34,514 nt of DNA from Archangium sp. (GTDB lineage Bacteria > Myxococcota > Myxococcia > Myxococcales > Myxococcaceae): positions 1-34,514 of the forward strand of contig JAEUJR010000078.1 of assembly GCA_016793585.1 (NCBI GenBank), in the 5' to 3' direction. The stretch's first letter is position 1, and every line of letters starts with the position of its first letter. The notes under the pieces were generated by a model. It made no database searches. It had not been told where the DNA came from and worked only from the letters and a program-made list of their open reading frames with translations. A program made the translations under genes and the position numbers. Below are positions 29,717-34,514 of this stretch, piece by piece.

Positions 29717-30706
29717 GTGAACGAACTGGCCCGCCTGCGGGTGGATCGTCGCTTGCTCTCGCTGCTGAGCGTGTCCAGGAAGCTCCTCATCGTCGTGGCC
29801 GTGCAGTCTGCCCTCGTGCTGGGCCTCGGAGGGCTCGCGGTTGGCGTGTCGATGAGCGGCGGTGACGCTCCGGCCGCCTCGCACGCGAAGAAGAAGGCGC
29901 CTCCGCCCGAAGACGAGGCTGCCGCCGAAGAAGACGCCGAGCCCGAACCCGAGCCAGCGCCGCCCCCGAAGAAGAAGAAGTCGGCGCACGCGAAGGCCGA
30001 GGCCGTGAAGGCGGCCGAAGAAGAACCAGAAGCCGACGCCGAGCCCGCTCCGAAACACGAAGCGCCTGCAAAGGCGGCGAAGGCCGACCCGCACGCGAAG
30101 CTTGAGAAAGCCGAGAAAGCCGACCCGCACGCGAAGACGGCCGAGGCCGCGAAGGAAGAGCTGGCGCCGCTGCTCGCGCCCGTGCCCAAAGACCCGCTCG
30201 AGGTGTTCGCGTGGCTCGACGAAGGCAACACGCGCTGGAGCCAGGGCGTCGCGAAGTCGCGTGACGTCGTCGCGCAGCGAGGCGCGATGGCGAAGGCGTT
30301 CGCGCCGTGGGCAGTGGTGCTGACCTGCGCCGATGGCCGCGCGGTGCCCGAGGCCGTGTTCGATGCGGCGCCCGGTACGCTCGCGACGCTGCGGGCGGTG
30401 GTGCTCAAGGCCGACGCTCCGACGGTGAGCGCGGTCGAGCTCGCGATGAAGCGGTTCTCGCCGCCGGTGCTCGTGGTGCTGGGCCATCAGGGCTGCGACG
30501 ACGGCTCGGGCCGCGACGTGGCAGAGCAGGTGACGCAGGTGACGGCGAAGGTGCTCGGCAAGAAGCTCATTCGTGATCGCATGAAGGGCGGGCAGCTGCT
30601 GGTGCTGCGCGCGACGTACGATCTGGAGAGCGGCCGCGTGCGATGGCTCGACTCGGAAGAGGGCAAACACGACAAGAGCGCCTCGGCCGAGCCCGCGCAT
30701 CACTGA
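29717..30706 (+). CDS. Membrane-tethered, degenerate beta-carbonic-anhydrase-like protein
   Basis: A 329-residue protein with a single N-terminal membrane helix (~24-46), a ~105-residue low-complexity linker rich in Lys, Glu, Ala and Pro, and a C-terminal domain from ~160 that resembles a beta-carbonic anhydrase. The core is recognisable: LDEGNTRWSQG, CADGR (204-208; Ser of CxDSR replaced by Gly), PEAVFD, SAVELAMKRFSPPVLVVLGHQGCDD, and a final LRATYDLESGRVRWLD strand. The zinc ligands Cys204, His257 and Cys260 and the Asp206-Arg208 pair are present, but the RNAGN motif is replaced by LRAVV. Family enzymes hydrate CO2. With the linker, the domain would sit outside the membrane in the periplasm. 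Whether it is active is doubtful. GTG start; no strong ribosome-binding site. Confidence 0.75.
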   Translation: MNELARLRVDRRLLSLLSVSRKLLIVVAVQSALVLGLGGLAVGVSMSGGDAPAASHAKKKAPPPEDEAAAEEDAEPEPEPAPPPKKKKSAHAKAEAVKAAEEEPEADAEPAPKHEAPAKAAKADPHAKLEKAEKADPHAKTAEAAKEELAPLLAPVPKDPLEVFAWLDEGNTRWSQGVAKSRDVVAQRGAMAKAFAPWAVVLTCADGRAVPEAVFDAAPGTLATLRAVVLKADAPTVSAVELAMKRFSPPVLVVLGHQGCDDGSGRDVAEQVTQVTAKVLGKKLIRDRMKGGQLLVLRATYDLESGRVRWLDSEEGKHDKSASAEPAHH

Positions 30707-30743
30707 AAACGAAACGGGCCCCGAACGAAGCGCTCGGAGCCCG
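30706..30743 (-). terminator. Rho-independent terminator for the cytochrome c gene
   Basis: Read on the minus strand, a hairpin with a CGGGC..TCGG-type stem (30715-30724 pairing with 30734-30743, one mismatch, nine-base loop) is followed by a T-rich tract at 30714-30706. It lies just after the stop of the minus-strand cytochrome c gene at 30769 and at the 3' end of the plus-strand carbonic-anhydrase-like gene. The other side has no T-run, so it is directional. Confidence 0.7.
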
Positions 30744-30768
30744 CGACGTCACGACGAGGTCAGCCGAA

Positions 30769-31233
30769 TCACTTCTTGGCCGGCTTCTTCTCGTCCTTCT
30801 TCGGCTCGGCCGCGGCAGGGGCAGCGGCCGTCTTGCTGAGCGAGCGCACGAAGGCGGCGACGTTCTGAATCTCGTCGTCCTTCAGGGCGGCCTTCCAGCT
30901 GGCCATCAGCGGCGACTTGCCGTTGGCGGCGCCGCCTTCCTTGATCATGTTGAGAATGTACTCGTCGGTGACCGTCGCCGCGTGCGCCGCGTCGGTGAAG
31001 TTCGCAGGCTTCGGCGTCAGGGCCGCCGCGGCGACGCCATCGCCCTTGCCGGCTTCACCGTGGCAGCTCACACACAGCTCCTTGTACTTCGCCGCGCCCT
31101 TGGCCGCGTCGCCCGTGATGGCGGACTTGGCAGGCGCCGCCGCGGGAGCCGCCTTGGGGTCGGCCTTGGGGGGGGGCCCGGCGAAAGCAGCAAAGGCGAC
31201 GAGCGACGAGATGATCACGATCAGCTTCTTCAT
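30769..31233 (-). CDS. Class I c-type cytochrome (monohaem), exported
   Basis: A 154-residue protein with a signal peptide (IVIISSLVAFAAFA), an Ala/Pro/Lys-rich stretch (~22-40), and a cytochrome c domain: AAKGAAKYKELCVSCHGEAGKGDG with the CVSCH haem motif near residues 54-58. SPLMASW follows, whose Met is the likely axial ligand, and the helix KDDEIQNVAAFVRSLS. It is a typical class I/CccA-like cytochrome that shuttles electrons in the periplasm. The C-terminus is another Ala/Lys tail. A strong GGAGGT lies 8 bases before ATG. An intrinsic terminator follows the gene, so it is probably a single-gene unit. Confidence 0.93.
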   Translation of the reverse strand: MKKLIVIISSLVAFAAFAGPPPKADPKAAPAAAPAKSAITGDAAKGAAKYKELCVSCHGEAGKGDGVAAAALTPKPANFTDAAHAATVTDEYILNMIKEGGAANGKSPLMASWKAALKDDEIQNVAAFVRSLSKTAAAPAAAEPKKDEKKPAKK

Positions 31234-31382
31234 GTGCAGGACCTCCAGAGGTGGAACTTCGAGACGACGATGCGGTGCGGGGGCACCGACGCATGCTGTT
31301 CGGCCGCATTCATGCGGGCGGTGTGAGACAGAAACCAGACCGGAGGTTCAGGGGCAAGGAGCAGATTGACGCACGTGACAGG
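31234..31382. promoter_or_regulatory. Upstream region of the cytochrome c gene
   Basis: This 149-base spacer holds the promoter of the cytochrome c gene (minus strand) and the trailer of the membrane protein gene. The only element I can name is GGAGGT at the cytochrome end. I see no terminator for the PPK2/membrane protein unit. Confidence 0.45.
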
Positions 31383-31913
31383 TCAACTCAGGCGGTCGAG
31401 TAGTGGCCGTACCTCGTGCACCTTCGGCAGATCGGGCGCCAGCAGGCGGGCCCCGGCCTTCGTCGTCACCACCAGCATGCCCGCGCCCTCCTTCGAGTCT
31501 TCGAACGGCGTCAGCGTGAGCGTCACCTCAGCGCGAGGCAGCTCGACCCGGCCAACCCGAAACTGGCCAAAGCCCTGGCCGTCGACGACGCCGCGCACGC
31601 GTGCACGATCGATCTCGAGGAAGACGCCGAGGGCGGCCCGGCGCAGGTCTTTCACGGCGGCGAGCAGGGCGAGGAGCGTCGTCAGGCCGAAGAGCACGAT
31701 GAGGCTCGAGGTGATGAGCCACAGGTTGTCGGCGTTCTGCACACTCACGCCGACCAGCGCGAGGGTCACCACCAGGCAACCCCCCATCACCACCAGCCGG
31801 CTGACCGCGCGTTGGCGATCGACCGAGGGCGGGCGTGAGAACCGAACGCTGTCGGCGCCGAGGCGTTCGAGCACCCAGCCGTCGCCGAGCGAGTCTCCCT
31901 GCGTGAGCGGCAT
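31383..31913 (-). CDS. Small membrane protein with PH-like C-terminal part, coupled to PPK2
   Basis: A 176-residue protein that I cannot name. Two hydrophobic segments (~41-58 VMGGCLVVTLALVGVSV, ~68-86 SSLIVLFGLTTLLALLA) form a membrane hairpin. The C-terminal ~80 residues are beta-rich (VFLEIDRARVRGVVDGQGFGQFRVGRVELPRAEVTLTLTPF... LVVTTKAGARLLAP), as in PH-like or DUF domains of bacterial membrane proteins. Its start codon overlaps the PPK2 stop codon by one base (TGATG), so it is translationally coupled to polyphosphate kinase 2. A shared function is inferred, not shown. I see no catalytic motif. Confidence 0.75.
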   Translation of the reverse strand: MPLTQGDSLGDGWVLERLGADSVRFSRPPSVDRQRAVSRLVVMGGCLVVTLALVGVSVQNADNLWLITSSLIVLFGLTTLLALLAAVKDLRRAALGVFLEIDRARVRGVVDGQGFGQFRVGRVELPRAEVTLTLTPFEDSKEGAGMLVVTTKAGARLLAPDLPKVHEVRPLLDRLS

Positions 31914-32704
31914 CAGACGTCGAGCGCTTTGATGGCGGTACGCAGCACGGTGAGGCGTGCGTGGCGTTTGTCGTTGGCCGGCACCACCACCCAGGGCGCG
32001 TCGGGCCGGTGCGTGCGGTCGAACATGTCCTGGTAGGCCTCGAGGTAGTCCTTCCAGCGTTTGCGGTTTCGCCAGTCGTCTTCGCCAATCTTGAAGTTCT
32101 TGATGGGGTCCTTCTCGCGCTCCTTGAAGCGCTGCAGCTGCTCGTCTTGATCGATGTGCAGGAAGAACTTCACCATCGTGCAGTTGTCGTCGGTGTGCAT
32201 GCGCTCGAAGGCGTTGATCTCGTCGTAGGCGCGCTGCCACTCGTGTTCGTCGGCGAAGCCCTCGACGCGCTCGACCAGCACGCGGCCGTACCAGGAGCGA
32301 TCGAAGATGGCGATGGTGCCCCTCGGCGGCATGCGGGTCGCGAAGCGCCAGAGGTAGTGGTGAGCGCGCTCCTCTTCACCGGGCGCCGCGATGGGCCACA
32401 CCTTGTAGCCGCGCGGGTCCATCAGCGCCGTCATGCGTTTGATGGCGCCGCCTTTGCCCGCCGCGTCCCAGCCTTCGAAGAGGAAGACGGCGCGCCGCTT
32501 CTCGAGCCAGTACCGAACCTGCAGCTCGAAGAGGCGCTCCTGCAGCTCGAGGATCTCGGCGTCGGCCGCCTTCTTGTCGGGCGCCTTCTCAAAGAGATCG
32601 ATGTCGCGCAGCGTGATGGTGCCCGGCTTGTAGACCTCGAAGTCGTACGAGAGCGGGGTGGCGTCGCTGAAGCGGCTGCCGTTCTTCGGTTTCTTCTTGC
32701 CCAT
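31913..32704 (-). CDS. ppk2: Polyphosphate kinase 2 (PPK2) family protein
   Basis: A 263-residue cytoplasmic kinase of the PPK2 family, which transfers phosphate between polyphosphate and nucleotides. The Walker A motif is EGWDAAGKGG (77-86), followed by the lid Arg region (MDPRGYKVWPI) and the Walker B/DRSWYGR segment (135-141) with the ERVEGF continuation. Later motifs (VKFFLHIDQDEQLQRFKERE; DDWRNRKRWKDY; PWVVVPANDKRHARL) are complete. The nucleotide preference cannot be read with certainty from these. ATG 32704 gives the normal family start. It is divergently transcribed from the DUF1232 gene and coupled to a downstream membrane protein by a TGATG overlap. Confidence 0.94.
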   Translation of the reverse strand: MGKKKPKNGSRFSDATPLSYDFEVYKPGTITLRDIDLFEKAPDKKAADAEILELQERLFELQVRYWLEKRRAVFLFEGWDAAGKGGAIKRMTALMDPRGYKVWPIAAPGEEERAHHYLWRFATRMPPRGTIAIFDRSWYGRVLVERVEGFADEHEWQRAYDEINAFERMHTDDNCTMVKFFLHIDQDEQLQRFKEREKDPIKNFKIGEDDWRNRKRWKDYLEAYQDMFDRTHRPDAPWVVVPANDKRHARLTVLRTAIKALDV

Positions 32705-32773
32705 GGCCGACTCAGTCTCGCCCCCGCCGACCCTGCATGAAATGGTTTTCTCGGCCCCACGTTCTGCACAGGC
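32705..32773. promoter_or_regulatory. Divergent promoter region between ppk2 and DUF1232 gene
   Basis: Sixty-nine bases between two divergent start codons. CACAGGC immediately precedes the DUF1232 ATG. AT-richer bases (GAAATGGTTTTC around 32739-32750) might belong to a promoter, but I cannot assign -35/-10 boxes. Confidence 0.4.
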
Positions 32774-33070
32774 ATGAACCTCGTACAGATCCGCCGCTAC
32801 TTCCGTGACGAGAAGGTTCCCGGTTGGCGCAAGTTCGTCGTCGTTGGCGCGGTCGCGTACGTGCTGTTGCCGATCGATCTCATCCCCGACCTGGTGCCGC
32901 TGCTGGGGTGGCTCGACGACATCGGCGCCATCACCGCAGCGCTGACCTTCTTCGCCAAAGACGTCTCGAACCACGCGGCGAACGCCAGGGCGATTCCTTC
33001 GGTGTCGACCGGGTCGTCGGGCAGTGGCGTGCAGATCGTCGACGCGCAGCCGCTGCAGGCGCGGCGCTGA
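32774..33070 (+). CDS. DUF1232 (YkvA-like) small membrane protein
   Basis: A 98-residue protein with the DUF1232 signature: KVPGWRKFVVVGAVAYVLLPIDLIPDLVPLLGWLDDIGAI, where the YxxxPxDxIPDxxPxxGxxDD pattern is invariant in the family. A hydrophobic segment (FVVVGAVAYVLLPIDLI) suggests membrane association. The function is not known. The C-terminal ~30 residues are a flexible tail. It converges on the lipoprotein gene with three bases between stops. Confidence 0.88.
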   Translation: MNLVQIRRYFRDEKVPGWRKFVVVGAVAYVLLPIDLIPDLVPLLGWLDDIGAITAALTFFAKDVSNHAANARAIPSVSTGSSGSGVQIVDAQPLQARR

Positions 33071-33073
33071 GCG

Positions 33074-33670
33074 TCACCAGGGTTCGAGCGTCTGCTCGAG
33101 CGGCAACGCGTCGCTGGCCGTGAGCTTGCGGGCCTCGATGACGCGCTGGCATTCGGCGTCGTCGCCTTCGGTCGCCAGGCAGACCACCGACACGCTGTGC
33201 ACCTTCTTCGAGGCCTTGCCGACCCAGAGGCGCATGCAGGTGTGGTTCAGCACGGGCGGCGTCTTCTTCGACTTCGTGACGTAACAGTGCTCGCGTGAGT
33301 CCGTTTCGAAGCTCGAGGTCGAGCTGACGAGCTCGAGCCCGGACTCCTTGAGCGCCTGGTTCAGCTCGAGCCAGGTGCCCTCGAGCACCGACTTCACCGG
33401 CAGCGGCTTCATCATCGCCGGGCGCATCGAGGTGCGCTGCAGATACATCCACGGCAGGGCCGCGCCAGGGGGCTTGCGGCCCACCATCGCCACCTCGACC
33501 GAGCCATCGGTGCTCTGGGCGGCTTCACGCAGCGTCTCGACCCGCTCGGGATCGATGGTCACCCAGTCTTCGGGAACCGTGCTCGAGATGCCGTCGATGA
33601 CGAGCGGAACCCGCTCCTTCTTGCAGGCGATGGTGGTGAGGGCGAGCAGGAGCAGGACGAGCGTTCGCAC
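33074..33670 (-). CDS. Uncharacterised lipoprotein
   Basis: A 198-residue lipoprotein: the signal peptide MRTLVLLLLALTTIAC ends in a lipobox with the lipidated Cys at 16. The mature domain is beta-rich (VPLVIDGISSTVPEDWVTIDPE... SVEVAMVGRKPP) and has four or so Cys (EHCYVTK, NHTCMRLWV, SVVCLATEGDDAECQRV), which could form disulfides in the envelope. I do not recognise the family. GTG start at 33670. Confidence 0.75.
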   Translation of the reverse strand: MRTLVLLLLALTTIACKKERVPLVIDGISSTVPEDWVTIDPERVETLREAAQSTDGSVEVAMVGRKPPGAALPWMYLQRTSMRPAMMKPLPVKSVLEGTWLELNQALKESGLELVSSTSSFETDSREHCYVTKSKKTPPVLNHTCMRLWVGKASKKVHSVSVVCLATEGDDAECQRVIEARKLTASDALPLEQTLEPW

Positions 33671-33710
33671 GCGGCAGACTGTGGCATCGATACGGCGACG
33701 GGCGAAGCGC

Positions 33711-33983
33711 TCAGCGCGTGACCTTGAGATCGAGCGGAACGCGCGTGCGGTCCTGGAAGTGGGCCATGAGCGTTCGGCTGCCGCGTCTCAGCCCCTTCAC
33801 GTGAATGACGCGCAGATCGCGCGAGACGCCGACCTCGACCACGTCACCACCACCGACCGAGACGAAGTGCAGCGAGCGCGGCACGGTCAGCGTGACGGTG
33901 TCGCCCACACGCACCTCGACCGGCGAGCGGCCGTCCCACGTCAGCGGCGCGGCGTGCAGCACGAGGGCGAGCAGGGTGGTCAT
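33711..33983 (-). CDS. Stand-alone pilus/secretin N-domain protein (T2SS-T3SS_pil_N-like)
   Basis: A 90-residue exported protein whose mature part corresponds to the N-terminal domain of Flp/Tad pilus secretins such as CpaC/RcpA: VEVRVGDTVTLTVPRSLHFVSVGGGDVVEVGVSRDLRVIHVKGLRRGSRTLMAHFQDRTRVPLDLKV. The signal is short (MTTLLALVLHAAP). In full secretins this domain precedes the pore domain; here nothing follows it before the stop codon, so it cannot form a pore itself. No Tad pilus gene is nearby. It could be a periplasmic binding module for another envelope protein. Confidence 0.72.
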   Translation of the reverse strand: MTTLLALVLHAAPLTWDGRSPVEVRVGDTVTLTVPRSLHFVSVGGGDVVEVGVSRDLRVIHVKGLRRGSRTLMAHFQDRTRVPLDLKVTR

Positions 33984-34062
33984 GCCCGATGGAGACAGCC
34001 ACCAGCCAGAGCGTGCACGCCGGGTTGAAGTGCCTGTGATCGCTCGTTAGACGGCGTTGGCC
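33984..34062. promoter_or_regulatory. Divergent promoter region before the last gene
   Basis: Seventy-nine bases between the secretin-like N-domain gene (-) and the exported-protein gene (+). I cannot assign boxes. Confidence 0.35.
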
Positions 34063-34514
34063 ATGAAGCGTCTGCTCCTGCTGGTGCCGCTGATTCCCGC
34101 CCTCGTCGTGTTGATGCCGGGCGAAGCAAGCGCCTGAGGCATCTCTCCCACCGTCGGTCCGACGGGGCTCGCACAGCGCTGCACCGGCAAACACGAGGGT
34201 GACTCGAAAGGGGAGCCTCCGCGCTTCCGCGTCGGCGCGAGCTACGGCGCGTTCAGAACGACGCTCGTCTTCGATGGCGCCGATCGCCTCGCGCTCGAAG
34301 CGATGGCGGTGAGCGGTACCTTCGAGTGGCGCGCGTCTTCTCGGTGGACGTTGTCGGCCTCGGCGGGCGGCATCTTTCTGGGGCGCCTCGCGTCGGGCAC
34401 CGAGTCGTTCGACATCTACGGCGGGCTCGGCGGCCGCTTCAGCGGCAGCTTACTCGCGCGCCAGCAGGGCAAACACAACCCCTTAAACATGGTCGCGGGG
34501 TCGATCCCGGTGAG
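34063..34514 (+). CDS. Exported barrel-like protein interrupted by an in-frame TGA at codon 25 (3' end outside window)
   Basis: The reading frame begins with a clear signal peptide (MKRLLLLVPLIPALVVLMPGEASA) and then meets TGA at 34135-34137. The same frame stays open for another 125 codons to the window end with coding-like sequence: GISPTVGPTGLAQRCTGKH, then strand-like segments (FRVGASYGAFRTTLVFDG, FEWRASSRWTLSASAGG). The TGA sits right after the ASA cleavage site, where many myxobacterial exported proteins carry Cys (AxACG). It could be a mutated or misread TGC, or a selenocysteine codon. A 6-bp hairpin with a GTC loop starts 14 bases after the TGA (34151-34165). I list it as one gene, because a signal peptide alone is not a protein. 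Confidence 0.6.
34151..34165 (+). other. Hairpin just downstream of the in-frame TGA (SECIS-like position)
   Basis: CCGTCG-GTC-CGACGG forms a perfect 6-bp stem with a three-base loop whose first base is G. The loop starts 19 bases after the TGA, a distance seen in known bacterial SECIS elements. Such short GC stems are common by chance in high-GC DNA. Confidence 0.3.

Noticed and set aside
28691..30703. 670-residue minus-strand frame opposite the DUF1444-like and carbonic-anhydrase-like genes
   Set aside because: Composition is dominated by Arg, His, Gly and Leu with no recognisable motif, and the plus-strand genes have clear family features.
34466..34514. Possible tRNA T-arm near the window end (GGGGTCGATCCCGG)
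   Set aside because: No acceptor stem, anticodon arm or D-arm could be built around it, and the region is in frame with the exported-protein gene.

Overview
The window looks like chromosomal DNA of a myxobacterium (Myxococcota). The base composition is high-GC. Genes are packed tightly and use ATG, GTG and possibly TTG starts. Lipoproteins with lipobox cysteines are frequent. Two Ser/Thr protein kinases lie side by side, large Cys-rich and FG-GAP-type surface proteins are present, and one protein ends in a MYXO-CTERM-like tail. I see no rRNA, tRNA, CRISPR array, insertion sequence or prophage gene, and no gene-free stretch over 300 bases. The genus cannot be fixed from sequence alone.

Layout. 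1-733: the 3' end of an ornithine carbamoyltransferase gene and a small haem-motif lipoprotein (+). 736-6665: a run of minus-strand genes (MopE-like repeat lipoprotein, AraC-type regulator, beta-propeller-like protein, membrane fatty-acid desaturase, barstar-like inhibitor), the last two overlapping. 6771-10916: an MIO-type aromatic amino-acid/histidine ammonia-lyase homologue (+) lying tail to tail with a free-standing lantibiotic-dehydratase (LanB) homologue (-) that lacks the elimination domain. 10992-15336: carB and an unrecognised gene (+). 15337-22053: a very large Cys-rich/FG-GAP lipoprotein and two protein kinases of unusual architecture (-). 22093-22470: a decayed SRPBCC gene. 22544-27757: a minus-strand array reading yceI-like, haem-motif beta-barrel, monohaem MYXO-CTERM-like protein, two parvulin-type chaperones and pdxA (surA-pdxA order as in enterobacteria). 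27929-34514: YjbQ, a DUF1444-like protein, a membrane-tethered degenerate beta-carbonic anhydrase, a class I cytochrome c, polyphosphate kinase 2 with a coupled membrane protein, a DUF1232 protein, a lipoprotein, a stand-alone secretin/pilus N-domain, and the start of an exported protein.

The most unusual items are four. First, the lyase plus orphan LanB pair may be a biosynthetic module with no recognisable RiPP precursor. Second, a c-type haem motif is fused to an outer-membrane-barrel-like protein, next to another monohaem protein and a YceI lipocalin. Third, the last gene has an in-frame TGA exactly where a Cys would follow the signal peptide, with a hairpin just downstream; selenocysteine, mutation and sequencing error are all possible. 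Fourth, a beta-carbonic anhydrase-like domain is tethered to the membrane through a charged linker and lacks parts of the normal active site.

Four gene pairs converge with 0-3 bases between stop codons and leave no room for a terminator between the genes. The only clear intrinsic terminator I can support is the hairpin at 30706-30743, downstream of the cytochrome c gene.
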